From CAYRJD01 sp965205925 (GTDB taxonomy: Bacteria > Actinomycetota > Acidimicrobiia > Acidimicrobiales > Poriferisodalaceae): a stretch of 64,000 nt of DNA. Below the pieces are notes generated by a model. It was given only the letters and a program-made list of their open reading frames with translations, ran no database searches and was not told the DNA's origin. Below, one piece after another: positions 33,278-42,390 of this stretch (position 1 is its first letter; each line of letters opens with the position of its first letter). The stretch lies in the NCBI GenBank assembly GCA_965205925.1, contig OZ242183.1:1116001-1180000 (forward strand), read 5' to 3'. The translations under genes and the position numbers were made by a program.

Positions 33278-33748
33278 ATGCGTGAGGTTTATACAGACGG
33301 TTCTTCATTGGGTAATCCCGGGCCTGGTGGTTGGGCCTATGTGGTTGATGATGGCCCATGGGCGTGCGGAGCTGAATCCGAGACCACCAACCAACGCATG
33401 GAACTTACCGCTGCTGCAAAAGCAGTTGCTGCACTTGACGGACCACTGCTAGTTGTGAGCGACTCGAAGTATGTGGTGGATTGCTTCGCTCAGGGATGGT
33501 GGAAAAACTGGTTAAAGAAAGGCTGGGTCAATGCTAAGAAACAGCCGGTTGCAAACCGCGATCTGTGGGAACCATTTATCGAGCTTGTTCACGGCCGCGA
33601 CGATGTTGAATTCAAGTGGGTCAAAGGCCACAGTGACAATCGAATGAACGACGCAGCAGATCTACTGGCCACCAGTGCTGCGATGACACAAACCGAACGC
33701 AGCGGGGATCAATATCCGAAAGGGACGCCCTCACCGCCAGTTAGCTAA
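33278..33748 (+). CDS. rnhA: Ribonuclease HI
   Basis: A 156-residue RNase HI that cuts the RNA strand of RNA-DNA hybrids. Catalytic acidic residues are seen in VYTDGSSLGNPGPGGWAY (Asp), QRMELTAAAKAV (Glu), VVSDSKYVVD (Asp) and NRMNDAADLLA (Asp), with WVKGHSDN supplying the His. ATG at 33278 (MREVYTDGS) is preferred over an open frame upstream. The stop overlaps the convergent hydrolase gene by eight bases. Confidence 0.95.
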   Translation: MREVYTDGSSLGNPGPGGWAYVVDDGPWACGAESETTNQRMELTAAAKAVAALDGPLLVVSDSKYVVDCFAQGWWKNWLKKGWVNAKKQPVANRDLWEPFIELVHGRDDVEFKWVKGHSDNRMNDAADLLATSAAMTQTERSGDQYPKGTPSPPVS

Positions 33749-34706
33749 ACCGGCCGGCTAAGAACGACTTAATAGAAGCGGCTGCCTTTGCGCCGTCTTC
33801 CATTGGTCCAAAATGGTTGAGATTGCTAAATGTCACAAGCTCAGCGTTCGGTAGCTCAGCGATAATCGGCTCTGCAATCTGCGGTGGATACTCGTTGTAT
33901 TCATCTGGTGAGCCTCCGCGTGCAACCATTGTTGGACACAGCACCGTTTTGAGTAGGCCGAAATCCATTGGTTTGATGGCCTCGTAGCCACTTATTTCAG
34001 TTTCAATCGAACACGACAAGACAACGCCACCGGTGTCAACTGGATAGGTACCTAGATCTATATAGGCGCGCACGGCTGCTGGGTCGCAATTTGAGAACGG
34101 TGGTTTTGAAATGAGGCGGTCGAAGGCGTCTTGCGTCGAATCGAAGTGAATACGACGGCGTCTTGTTGCTTCGATAAGAGGAGTCGGACTTTCTGGGCGT
34201 TCAATGTCGAGCGGAAACAAAACAGGTTCGTAAAGCCATAAAGCCGAAAATGTGCCCGGGGTTGCTATCTCGGCCATAAGCATGCACGCAGCTCCGAGTG
34301 AATGACCGATACCGACGACCGGTGCGGTGCTGGTTCCGTTGCCTACACCACCGTCAGTTCTGCCGCAGGTAGTTGCAGGCTGATCATGCGAACGTAGGTA
34401 TTCAACGGCTGCGGAGATTTCAGTAGCTAACACGGATCGCTCTACGTCGATTTCTGGGTTGGTTGTCCTGGCCGCACCGTGTCCACGAAAATCAAGACCC
34501 CAACAGTGAAATTCGTTTTGTAGGTGTGCGGTAGTCGCGGCCCATATGCCTGAGTTGAGTCCGTTGCCGTGAGTCATTAACAGTTGCGTTTGGGCAGTTT
34601 TGATGGGCAAGTTTTGTCGCGCAGCTTGGCCGAAATCCGCTAAATCCGTCTCGATCAAGTCATGAAGAGCGGCGTGTTCTCCATCAGAACCGACAAGGCG
34701 TTGCAT
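33741..34706 (-). CDS. Alpha/beta hydrolase
   Basis: A 321-residue alpha/beta hydrolase. LLMTHGNGLNSGIW supplies the oxyanion region, LDFRGHGAA follows, and the nucleophile elbow is GIGHSLGAACMLMAEI (Ser). The His is in NLNHFGPMEDG. It is similar in order and detail to the hydrolase at 38470 (shared GHS.GAA...LAEI, YEPV and HFGPM.D blocks), so the two are paralogues. It is divergent from the hydrolase at 34760; starts are close. Substrate unknown. Confidence 0.88.
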   Translation of the reverse strand: MQRLVGSDGEHAALHDLIETDLADFGQAARQNLPIKTAQTQLLMTHGNGLNSGIWAATTAHLQNEFHCWGLDFRGHGAARTTNPEIDVERSVLATEISAAVEYLRSHDQPATTCGRTDGGVGNGTSTAPVVGIGHSLGAACMLMAEIATPGTFSALWLYEPVLFPLDIERPESPTPLIEATRRRRIHFDSTQDAFDRLISKPPFSNCDPAAVRAYIDLGTYPVDTGGVVLSCSIETEISGYEAIKPMDFGLLKTVLCPTMVARGGSPDEYNEYPPQIAEPIIAELPNAELVTFSNLNHFGPMEDGAKAAASIKSFLAGRFS

Positions 34707-34759
34707 AGTTGAGGCAGAGTATGCGCAAAACGCGTCCCGCGACTGGGCAAACTACACAA

Positions 34760-35479
34760 ATGTCAAATTTTGTACGTGAAAATATCGATATCCATTACAC
34801 CGAAGCGGGCAGTGGTTTTCCAATTCTGCTGATAGCCCCGGGCGGAATGCGTTCGGCTGCTTCGTATTGGCAAGACACGCCTTGGAATCCCATCACCGAG
34901 CTATCAGATAAGTATCGAGTGATCGCTATGGATCAACGCAATGCGGGAAGATCAACAGCACCTGTTACCGCCAATGACAGTTGGAGCGACTACACCGCTG
35001 ATCAGTTAGCGCTGATGGATCATCTCGGCTGTGAGCAGTTTCACGTGATGGGAATGTGTATCGGTGGCCCGTACATCATGGGATTGATTCAAGCTGCACC
35101 AAATCGTGTTGCTTCGGCAATAATCACGCAATCCATTGGACTGGATGGAAACCGCCAGGTCTTCTACGCCATGTTTGAAGAATGGGCTGAGGATCTCAAG
35201 GCGAGTCATCCCGACATGTCTAAGGACGACTGGGATGCGTTCCGTTCAAGCATGTACGACGGAGATTTCTTGTTCAACGTGGATCGTGAGTTTGTAACAG
35301 GCGTACAGACACCACTGCTGGTATTGCTAGGCGACGACATCTATCACCCGCAGTCAATCTCGCGTGAGATTGCTGAACTAGCACCAAATGCAGAACTGGT
35401 CGAAGACTGGAAGCAAGGCGAGGCTCGCACCGCGGCCATCGCACGTACTGCGAGCTTCTTTGCGCAGCACACCTCGTAA
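34760..35479 (+). CDS. Alpha/beta hydrolase with Cys nucleophile
   Basis: A 239-residue alpha/beta hydrolase. FPILLIAPGGMRSAASYW is the oxyanion region and AMDQRNAGRSTAPV the second strand. The nucleophile elbow is HVMGMCIGGPYIMGL, with Cys in place of Ser (G-M-C-I-G), as in dienelactone-hydrolase-like enzymes. The expected final His is not obvious near the C-terminus, which ends GEARTAAIARTASFFAQH. The ATG at 34760 (MSNFVRENIDIHYTEAG) is favoured over one at 34709 that abuts the divergent gene. Confidence 0.8.
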   Translation: MSNFVRENIDIHYTEAGSGFPILLIAPGGMRSAASYWQDTPWNPITELSDKYRVIAMDQRNAGRSTAPVTANDSWSDYTADQLALMDHLGCEQFHVMGMCIGGPYIMGLIQAAPNRVASAIITQSIGLDGNRQVFYAMFEEWAEDLKASHPDMSKDDWDAFRSSMYDGDFLFNVDREFVTGVQTPLLVLLGDDIYHPQSISREIAELAPNAELVEDWKQGEARTAAIARTASFFAQHTS

Positions 35480-35517
35480 CCAGTGTTGGCGCACGGCGTA
35501 ATCAGTTAGGGCTAACC

Positions 35518-36192
35518 ATGGAACTTGAAGAGGTAATGCGGACCACGTTTTCGTGCCGTGAGTGGACTGACCAGCCAGTCAGTGACGAGACCGTCTACAA
35601 GATCCTGGAGCAAGCACGTTTCGCCCCGAATGGTGGAAATCGTCAAGGTTGGCACGTGATCGTTGTGCGAGACCGAGCTATTCGTGAGGCGTTCATTCCG
35701 ATTATCTCACCAACCACGTCTGTCTATATGGCTCAGGTGGCCGCGGGAGAAGCTCCGTGGAACACCATCAACCCCACCTCGGTAAATATTGAAATCGAAG
35801 CTAAATCGGAGCGGTTGTTTCCAGGGCTGGCAGAAATGGTGGATGCCCCGGTTGTGTTGGTCGTCAGCGTTGATTTGTCGGTGGTTGCCAGTTTTGACTC
35901 GATGCTCAATCGCGTGGGAGTGATCAGCGGTGGATCTATCTATCCGTTTGTGTGGAACATTTTGCTAGCAGCCAGAAGCAAAGGGCTTGGCGGAGTTCTC
36001 ACTACCTATCTGGCTGGTCGTGAAGAAGAAGCGCAAAAGCTGCTAGGCCTGCCCTCATATCACGCAATAGCAGCGATGGTGCCGCTTGGCTATCCCGTCA
36101 AGCAGTTAACCAAGCTCAAGCGGCTGGAAGTCGAAGAGTTTGCGACTGTCGATCGTTTTGACGGCTCGGTCTTTACGGGTGCCGCAAACTAG
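35518..36192 (+). CDS. Nitroreductase family protein
   Basis: A 224-residue FMN-dependent nitroreductase-fold protein. TTFSCREWTDQPVSDETVYKILEQARFAPNGGNRQGWHVI is spread over the N-terminal 50 residues and contains the FMN-binding Arg and Ser/Asn positions. The C-terminal part has LGGVLTTYLAGREEEAQKLL and AMVPLGYPVK. Nitroreductases, dehalogenases and deazaflavin-independent reductases share this fold. It lies 38 bases after the hydrolase and overlaps no other gene, so may be in the same operon. Confidence 0.9.
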   Translation: MELEEVMRTTFSCREWTDQPVSDETVYKILEQARFAPNGGNRQGWHVIVVRDRAIREAFIPIISPTTSVYMAQVAAGEAPWNTINPTSVNIEIEAKSERLFPGLAEMVDAPVVLVVSVDLSVVASFDSMLNRVGVISGGSIYPFVWNILLAARSKGLGGVLTTYLAGREEEAQKLLGLPSYHAIAAMVPLGYPVKQLTKLKRLEVEEFATVDRFDGSVFTGAAN

Positions 36193-36232
36193 CTCCAACA
36201 AGCAGAAACAGACAGAAACAGGCAAAGCTATT

Positions 36233-37096
36233 TTGAACGCAAGCAACAACAGTCGCGCGAGTGCAAGACCTGAAAGCTTGGAGCCCGCTGCGGCTAGTGA
36301 GCGCCTGGGTGACCTAACGGGTCGTGTAGCGGTAGTTACCGGTGCCAGCCGAGGAATCGGCGAGGCCTCTGCAAAAGCCTTGGACGGTGCCGGAGCACAA
36401 GTGGTGCTAACCGGACGTACCGTCGCCGATCTTGAACGGGTGGCGGGTGAGTTAAAGAACTCACCGGTCGTGCTGCCGAGCGATTTAGTTCCGTCGGGGT
36501 CAGGTACGGAACTAGCCGAGACCGTGCTGAGAGAGGTAACTGGAGTCGACATATTGGTAAACAACGCAGGCATACCGATGCGCCGCACACCAGATCAGCT
36601 AACCGAAGAAGATCTTGACCAGGTGTTTGCGATCAACGTGCGCTCGCTAACAATGCTGTCGCTGGGCTTAGCTCCCTCAATGATCGAGAGAGGCGGAGGA
36701 TCGATCATCAACGTCAGTTCTATCGCGGGCGTGCGCGGTCCTCTGGGACGAGTTGCGTATGCCGGCACGAAAGGCGCGGTCGATGCCATGACGAGGGCGT
36801 TGGCAGCCGATTGGGGCCCATCCGGGATTCGTGTGAACTCAATTGCGCCAGGGCTTATTGCTACGGCCATCTGGGAAGAGGCTCGCACCAATGTGCCGGG
36901 CCTCATAGAAAAACTCGAGGGCCAAGTAGCTCTCAAACGATGGGGTTACAGCTCTGACATCGGCGACGTGGTTTTGTTCTTCGCCAGCGATGCTGCGCGC
37001 TACATAACCGGTGAGACCCTCGTGGTTGATGGCGGACTAGCCAAGGTCACCGCTGATGCCAACCCTGAGTCTTTGCCTGAACTCACAGACGATTAA
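36233..37096 (+). CDS. SDR family oxidoreductase
   Basis: A short-chain dehydrogenase of about 287 residues. LTGRVAVVTGASRGIGEASA is the cofactor motif, NNAGIPMRR the next, the catalytic Ser is in IINVSSIAGVRG, and Tyr-Lys in VAYAGTKGAVDAMTRAL. GETLVVDGGLAKV ends the core. The frame is open from 36140, which overlaps the nitroreductase; I take the TTG at 36233 after its stop as the likely start, but this is uncertain. A Ser/Arg-rich N-terminal tail of about 30 residues precedes the fold. Substrate unknown. Confidence 0.85.
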   Translation: MNASNNSRASARPESLEPAAASERLGDLTGRVAVVTGASRGIGEASAKALDGAGAQVVLTGRTVADLERVAGELKNSPVVLPSDLVPSGSGTELAETVLREVTGVDILVNNAGIPMRRTPDQLTEEDLDQVFAINVRSLTMLSLGLAPSMIERGGGSIINVSSIAGVRGPLGRVAYAGTKGAVDAMTRALAADWGPSGIRVNSIAPGLIATAIWEEARTNVPGLIEKLEGQVALKRWGYSSDIGDVVLFFASDAARYITGETLVVDGGLAKVTADANPESLPELTDD

Positions 37097-37139
37097 GCAC
37101 CTAGCGGCTGATAAGCGGCAAGCACTTGGCTCGCAAAAA

Positions 37140-37192
37140 CCAGCAAGGCTCCAACCGGGGCCGGTAAAGGGCCTCAGTCGGAGCCTTGCTGG
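37140..37192. terminator. Bidirectional hairpin terminator
   Basis: A perfect 13-bp inverted repeat (CCAGCAAGGCTCC at 37140-37152 and GGAGCCTTGCTGG at 37180-37192) with a 27-base GC-rich loop that holds a nested ACCGG/CCGGT pairing. It lies between the convergent SDR and betaine-binding genes. There is no run of T after the right arm, only a T-rich stretch (TACTTATTTATG) about 15 bases on, so it may work as a Rho-independent or structure-only terminator in both directions. Confidence 0.8.
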
Positions 37193-37229
37193 CTAGTACT
37201 TATTCGTACTTATTTATGATTGCCAGTAG

Positions 37230-38324
37230 TTAGGCAGCGGCTCTAGCCGTGTCCAACCATTCGTCGACAACGTCGCGATTATCCGCTATCCATTGGACAG
37301 CTATATCTTTCGGATCTCCACCTTCTGTTTGTTCAACATTTGCAAGCGAAACGTCAAACACCGGCAGCACGACGGCATTAAGCAGAGCCTCAGCAACTGG
37401 GTTTTCATCCAGGAAATCACCGTTGGCGGTTATCTGAATGTCGTTCGATATGAATGCGATTTGGCATAAGCCGTCAGGGTGATTAGCAGCTCCTGGGCAC
37501 ACTTCTGGGCCTAGCGCGATAATCCCTGGACGCATGTCTGGTGGACCTGGATCACGTCCCAATGGATTGGAGTCATCCAGCACTGTGTCCTGGGTGAGCC
37601 AGTAGACGTCTTCGCCCGGAATCAGCTGCGTGATGTAAGCCGAAGGGCCCCAGGTGTAAATGATGAACGGAGTATCGCTTGCAGCCTTGTCGATGGCTTC
37701 GGCAATCATGGCCTCGTACCCGGCAATGACCTGGTCAACATTTTCCCAACCGCTGAAGGCGATCTGTGAGGCGATGATGTCGTCGCAAACCCAAGATTCT
37801 TGACAGCCATAAATATCAGCTAGTCCGTTACCGGGGAGAGGGTCGACAGCGTCGTATGCCGCAATGGCATCCGCGTTGCTGTTGAAATCATCCATAGAGG
37901 TAATACCGAACTCGTCAGCAAAGTTCTTCTCGATCATCAGGCCTTGTATGGATCCGCCGAGGAGCAGCTCACCGACGATTTCGATGTTGTCGCCAATAGT
38001 TGATCCATCAGATGTTTCCGCATTCCAGTACTGGAGGTGGCCAGGTATCCAGCTGTTAGCCCAGAAATCAACCTCACGTTCAGCGATCGCTAGAAAGCCA
38101 GTAGTGGCGTTGAGCTCTCGCTCAGACGGCTCACCTACGTCGTAACCCAACTCGCGCAACAGTTCAGCAATAACCTCATTTTGGAAGTAACCGGTCTGCC
38201 AGTCAGCACGCGCAGGCGTGATCTCCACACCTTCCACGTCATCATCGTCGCTACTGCATGATGCCGCTAGCAGCGAAAAGGCCGCTATGACCAGCAATAG
38301 TTTTCGAAACTTTCGTCTAGACAT
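37230..38324 (-). CDS. Glycine betaine/proline ABC transporter substrate-binding lipoprotein
   Basis: A 364-residue secreted lipoprotein. The signal peptide SRRKFRKLLLVIAAFSLLAASC ends in the lipobox LAAS-Cys at about residue 23. The body resembles ProX/OpuAC: ARADWQTGYFQNEVIAELLR, EVDFWANSWIPGHLQYW, where Trp residues would form the ligand cage for quaternary ammonium compounds, and FIIYTWGPSAYI. No ATPase or permease gene lies beside it, so its transporter is encoded elsewhere. It probably serves osmoprotection; the ligand is inferred. Confidence 0.88.
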   Translation of the reverse strand: MSRRKFRKLLLVIAAFSLLAASCSSDDDDVEGVEITPARADWQTGYFQNEVIAELLRELGYDVGEPSERELNATTGFLAIAEREVDFWANSWIPGHLQYWNAETSDGSTIGDNIEIVGELLLGGSIQGLMIEKNFADEFGITSMDDFNSNADAIAAYDAVDPLPGNGLADIYGCQESWVCDDIIASQIAFSGWENVDQVIAGYEAMIAEAIDKAASDTPFIIYTWGPSAYITQLIPGEDVYWLTQDTVLDDSNPLGRDPGPPDMRPGIIALGPEVCPGAANHPDGLCQIAFISNDIQITANGDFLDENPVAEALLNAVVLPVFDVSLANVEQTEGGDPKDIAVQWIADNRDVVDEWLDTARAAA

Positions 38325-38469
38325 TTTTCAAATTTTCCTTTCAGCGGGGACTTCCCCACAAATAGTCAGCGGTTCAAGGTACTAGGGCAACGGCCAAATT
38401 AAAGGCACCCATAGATCTGCAGTACCAGTACGACACATAACGGCAACAAAATCGGCAGACTAAGCACTC

Positions 38470-39378
38470 ATGTCTGTGCCCGAAGATGCAGTACCAAAAG
38501 ATGATCAAGCTCCGGTGTATGTGTCAGTAACCAACGCTGCCAAACTGGCTCTGCACTGTCTTACCCCAAAGTCGGAACGTCACAACAAGCCGCCGGTGAT
38601 TTTTGTGCATGCAACAGGGTTTGGTGCTCGCACATACGAACCTTTTACGCAACAACTTGTCGAACACTTCACCGTCTGGGCACCCGACCTGCGTGGTCAC
38701 GGCTGGAGCGAAACACCCAGCGATGGCGACTATCTATGGACAACAACCGCTACTGACATATTGGCGATTGTTGATTATCTAGCGGATCGCAATGAGATCG
38801 ACCGCACCCAGATCAATTGTGTAGGACACTCGATTGGCGCTGCAGTCCTGCTTTTGGCGGAGATTCAAAGGCCTGGTCTGATAGCGAATATCTACGGTTA
38901 TGAGCCGGTGGTGTGGCGGATCAAAGATATGTCGGAGCGTGAAGAAAATCCGCTGATCGCCGGTGCGATAAAGCGGCGTGAAACTTTCGATTCACGTGCC
39001 GAAGCAATGCATCGGTTTGCATCTCGTCCACCATTTTCTCTGCTGCGAGCCGACGCATTACACAGCTACGTGCAAAACGGGTTTGAAGATTTGCCCGACG
39101 GCACCGTTCGTTTGAGATGTCGATCAACCGATGAAGCCGGTACGTACCGGGACGATTATGTATCAACCGACGACAGGATTGCAGGCTGTGAAGTGTCAGC
39201 GGTGATTGGCAAAGGTGATGCGTATTTCAACGAAGAGCAAGCTCACGATATTGGCTTACCGGCGCATGAAGCGCTTGTTAACTCGCGACTTATTACCTAT
39301 TCAGGGCTTGGACATTTCGGACCGATGCAAGATCCTGAACGGATTGCCGCAGATGCCATCGCTGCTCTAAAGCAGTAG
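38470..39378 (+). CDS. Alpha/beta hydrolase
   Basis: A 302-residue alpha/beta hydrolase. Oxyanion region VIFVHATGFGARTYEPF, second strand APDLRGHGWSETPSDG, nucleophile Ser in CVGHSIGAAVLLLAEIQRPG, His in LGHFGPMQDPERIA. It shares several blocks with the hydrolase at 33741, including GYEPV/LYEPV, an ERP/SP-type loop, RRETFDSRAEA/RRIHFDSTQDA and RPPFS/KPPFS, pointing to recent duplication. Start ATG at 38470; 145 bases separate it from the divergent binding protein. Confidence 0.88.
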   Translation: MSVPEDAVPKDDQAPVYVSVTNAAKLALHCLTPKSERHNKPPVIFVHATGFGARTYEPFTQQLVEHFTVWAPDLRGHGWSETPSDGDYLWTTTATDILAIVDYLADRNEIDRTQINCVGHSIGAAVLLLAEIQRPGLIANIYGYEPVVWRIKDMSEREENPLIAGAIKRRETFDSRAEAMHRFASRPPFSLLRADALHSYVQNGFEDLPDGTVRLRCRSTDEAGTYRDDYVSTDDRIAGCEVSAVIGKGDAYFNEEQAHDIGLPAHEALVNSRLITYSGLGHFGPMQDPERIAADAIAALKQ

Positions 39379-39404
39379 CTCTCGCTGGCTCTACCTGGTT
39401 TTGT

Positions 39405-41012
39405 TTAGCCCCATGCGCGAGCGAGAGCTCGCGGTAGCTCCTCAATCCACTGAATCAGATCGTGACCGCACACTCGTTCGGTCCAGTGATGCGGTGATTT
39501 TGCAAAATGCAGCCACGCGGCCCATGCATGAGTGGCGTCAAAAAATGCACCCTCTAAGGTGCCCGCACACAGATGCACAAATGGAGCCTTGTCCGCTTCC
39601 CAGCCCATCTGGTCGTTCGGCGGCAAGCCAGTGGAGTATGCGATGCAATGCCCGTATCGTTCGCGGTTCATGTGCCCGGTCGCCAATGCATGTCCGCCAC
39701 CGTCGGAGCAGCCAAACACGGCTCGTTTGCCTCGTTCGTCTGATACGCCGAAACTGTCTTGCGCCCATTGCGCTAGCTCGTTCACAAAGAACTGTTGATG
39801 GCGGTCGAAACGTTTGTTATCGAAGCCCGGTAGGTATTCCAAGGCGCGTTCATTGCTGTAGGCGCTCATTGGTGCGGCATGCGCGGCTACCAACACAAAT
39901 CGCGGAACACTTTGATCGACAATGCCGGCGTCGATGCGACGGATATATGGTCTAACTCCGTTTCCGTCGGTTGCGTAAAGCACCGGAAGTTTTTCGCTGG
40001 GTTGATGTTCGGGCGGCAAATAGACCGTTACCAGACGGTTTTCACGCAGTTCAGTGCTTGACAGTGCCTCGGTGATGACCGTTCCGCGAAGCTGGTTGTC
40101 TGGCGTGGAATTGAGCTCGACCGGTGCATCTGGGCCACGGAAGCGATGATCAACGGGGCCTCGCATACCACCACCAGCTAACCCACCAAATTCGTCAATC
40201 TCCCAAAACCCGTAACCAATGACAGCTTCACTAAGTCGTTCTACTTGCACAGTTAGTGCCCACAACTGCTCTCCACCATCTGGATTTGTAAGGCGGTTTG
40301 TATTGGTGGAGTTATTGGTGGAGTCAGACACTCTCCACAACGGCAGCTCAAACACCGGTCCCGCAATCAATCCATAACGGCTGTTTGCTTTACAGGCAAA
40401 CGTCAGCTCGTCGCCATCGGCCCAGGCTCCTTGCGGATGTTCGGCCAGTTTGCCTTGGAGCCAATCCGGGCTGGGATCGTGCCACACACGCGCAAAGCGT
40501 TGCCCCGTAGGCAACTTGCCTTCGTTTGTACTGGTTCCGTTCACAACCCCTGCGCGTTTGCGAGCTGCATCTTCATTGCGCTGTTGAATTTGTGCTTGCA
40601 GTTGATCCAGCGTCGGCACACCCAACTGTGCGCGCATGTCGTCGTTTATGGATTTATCAATTGGCGCCAACATCTGATCGCCTTGATGCTGAGTAGTTAC
40701 GGTGCCAAAGCTTTGAGGTTGACCGCTCATGAGGTTCACGCGGTCTACACACTCGGCAAACAACACACCCGCGCCTGAAATCGACTCCCGATGCGCCTTC
40801 GCAGCTAGCTCAGCGGCCTTGGGCAGGGTTTGCGCGGGACCATGAACTGCTAACGCACGTGCGGCTCGCAACGCAGTTGCGCCTGTCGTGGCGTCCAGAC
40901 CGTCCGCTACAGCAAGTTGCCTTGCCAGCAGTGCGACCGTGTGAGGTTCTTCGTCACTGTCCGGTGAAGCAGCGGATTCCAATGCTGTCAACAGCTGATT
41001 TATCTCACTCAT
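39405..41012 (-). CDS. Two-domain esterase: DUF6624-like N-terminus plus Fes/esterase D-type domain
   Basis: A 535-residue protein. The C-terminal part is a putative esterase of the enterochelin-esterase/esterase D group: VTVYLPPEHQPSEKLPVLY, nucleophile Ser in FGCSDGGGHALATGH and His in VCGHDLIQWIEELPRAL. Residues 1-150 are helical and include ECVDRVNLMSGQPQSFGT and LGVPTLDQLQAQI, which resemble the DUF6624 family. The middle part is a beta-rich region similar to the enterochelin-esterase N-domain. No siderophore genes are near, so the substrate is open. ATG at 41012. Confidence 0.8.
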   Translation of the reverse strand: MSEINQLLTALESAASPDSDEEPHTVALLARQLAVADGLDATTGATALRAARALAVHGPAQTLPKAAELAAKAHRESISGAGVLFAECVDRVNLMSGQPQSFGTVTTQHQGDQMLAPIDKSINDDMRAQLGVPTLDQLQAQIQQRNEDAARKRAGVVNGTSTNEGKLPTGQRFARVWHDPSPDWLQGKLAEHPQGAWADGDELTFACKANSRYGLIAGPVFELPLWRVSDSTNNSTNTNRLTNPDGGEQLWALTVQVERLSEAVIGYGFWEIDEFGGLAGGGMRGPVDHRFRGPDAPVELNSTPDNQLRGTVITEALSSTELRENRLVTVYLPPEHQPSEKLPVLYATDGNGVRPYIRRIDAGIVDQSVPRFVLVAAHAAPMSAYSNERALEYLPGFDNKRFDRHQQFFVNELAQWAQDSFGVSDERGKRAVFGCSDGGGHALATGHMNRERYGHCIAYSTGLPPNDQMGWEADKAPFVHLCAGTLEGAFFDATHAWAAWLHFAKSPHHWTERVCGHDLIQWIEELPRALARAWG

Positions 41013-41065
41013 GGTTTCGACCAGCTTCCTGTGACGGCACTAGAAAGTAAGGCTAATCTGGACTA

Positions 41066-41848
41066 ATGACAGATTCTGAACCTCTTGTACTTACCGAGCA
41101 GCGCGATTACGTCCAAATCATCACGCTAAATCGACCAGACGCGATGAACGCTTTCAACACCGATCTCTCTACGGCTCTAGCAAAGACCTTGGAAGATTTT
41201 GACTCCGACAGTTCTGTGCGGGTGGGAGTGCTGACCGGCGCCGGACGAGCATTTAGCGCGGGTATGGATTTGAAACAGTTCGTCGATGGTGGAGTTGAAG
41301 GTATGCCCAACGTTAGTGATCGCGGCTTTGGCGGTATCACCGAAAAGGCTTGCGCAAAACCGATCATCGCGGCGGTGGAAGGCGTAGCGCTTGCCGGTGG
41401 ATTAGAGGTAGCGCTGGCATGCGATCTGATCGTTGCTGGAGAGGGTGCCCGCCTAGGGATTCCCGAGGTGGGTGTAGGACTGTTTGCAGGAGCTGGTGCG
41501 CTGCTGCGTTTGCCGCGTCAGTTGCCATACAGCTTGGCGATGGAGATGGCTCTAACTGCAGAACCAATAACCGCTGAGATAGCTCACCAGCACGGCATGG
41601 TGAACCGAGTGGCTCCGAAAGGTAAGGCAGTAGAGGTTGCGATCGAACTAGCTGAGCGCATAGCTCGTAACGCACCACTGGGGGTACGAGCCTCAAAGAA
41701 GCTAATGAAAGACGTGCTGGGCGTGTCTGAAGATGACTTCTGGAGCTTTCAAAAGCCAGTACTAGACGATGTGTTTGGGTCCGCTGACGCACTTGAGGGT
41801 GCAACCGCTTTTGCTGAGAAGCGTGCCCCTAACTGGCAGGACAAGTAA
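41066..41848 (+). CDS. Enoyl-CoA hydratase/isomerase (crotonase) family protein
   Basis: A 260-residue crotonase-fold protein. LNRPDAMNAFNTDLSTAL at the start, the oxyanion-hole blocks AGRAFSAGMDLKQF and IIAAVEGVALAGGLEVALAC, then LGIPEVGVGLFAGAGALLRL. The second catalytic Glu region PEVGVG is retained. It could act in fatty-acid or amino-acid breakdown. It is divergent from the esterase across 53 bases and nearly abuts the convergent small gene at 41853. Confidence 0.9.
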   Translation: MTDSEPLVLTEQRDYVQIITLNRPDAMNAFNTDLSTALAKTLEDFDSDSSVRVGVLTGAGRAFSAGMDLKQFVDGGVEGMPNVSDRGFGGITEKACAKPIIAAVEGVALAGGLEVALACDLIVAGEGARLGIPEVGVGLFAGAGALLRLPRQLPYSLAMEMALTAEPITAEIAHQHGMVNRVAPKGKAVEVAIELAERIARNAPLGVRASKKLMKDVLGVSEDDFWSFQKPVLDDVFGSADALEGATAFAEKRAPNWQDK

Positions 41849-41852
41849 GTAG

Positions 41853-42152
41853 CTAGTCCGCTGAGATACGAGCCAGTAGTTCGATTTTGCGTTCTTCGTA
41901 CTCGTCGAATGTGATCTCTTCGTTGTCAAACGCCCGCTGAAGTTCTTCAACTAACCGAAGCAGATCGGCCGGTGAGATTTCCTTGTCCAGGTCACCGTCA
42001 AGCTGAGCGGCGTCGGGATCATCTACTTCTGTCCCAGGTAACGGACTGCCGTCAGGTGCACGCCCTAAGCGCTTAGAGCGCTTGGCCTCAGCCTTGGCTT
42101 TTTTGGCACGATCTCTTTGAAGTTTTTCAAACGTAGTTCGACTTGCAGCCAT
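41853..42152 (-). CDS. Small SHOCT-like protein
   Basis: A 99-residue protein. The N-terminal 35 residues are strongly basic (FEKLQRDRAKKAKAEAKRSK), the middle is acidic and Pro/Gly-rich, and the C-terminus ADLLRLVEELQRAFDNEEIT followed by FDEYEERKIELLARI has the pattern of the SHOCT domain. Such domains often sit on the ends of larger proteins and bind oligomers. Function unknown. It is convergent with the crotonase gene. Confidence 0.7.
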   Translation of the reverse strand: MAASRTTFEKLQRDRAKKAKAEAKRSKRLGRAPDGSPLPGTEVDDPDAAQLDGDLDKEISPADLLRLVEELQRAFDNEEITFDEYEERKIELLARISAD

Positions 42153-42390
42153 GTTGAACTCCTTTTCTTCGCAGAGGCTCCACCGCAGTCGTCATTAAGG
42201 CAACGACTAATCAGTTATTCCTGACCGGTGGCAACGTTGACAAGCAAGACCGGTTTGCGCATCAACTTTGCATATCAGCGCGTAGTCAAGCCCGATCTCA
42301 AACGCCAGGTGGTACGGCTCAGAGGGTACTCGCCTCACTCGCGTTTCGGTGTGCGCCTTGTTTCTGAGCAGCTTGTAGCGATGTCTAGTC

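Noticed and set aside
33741..34760. Divergent hydrolase pair as a toxin-antitoxin or regulatory unit.
   Set aside because: Both are ordinary alpha/beta hydrolases; no regulator is present.
42153..42390. Possible small gene between the SHOCT-like gene and the epoxide hydrolase (open frames on both strands).
   Set aside because: The frames overlap each other and the epoxide hydrolase end and show no recognisable motif.
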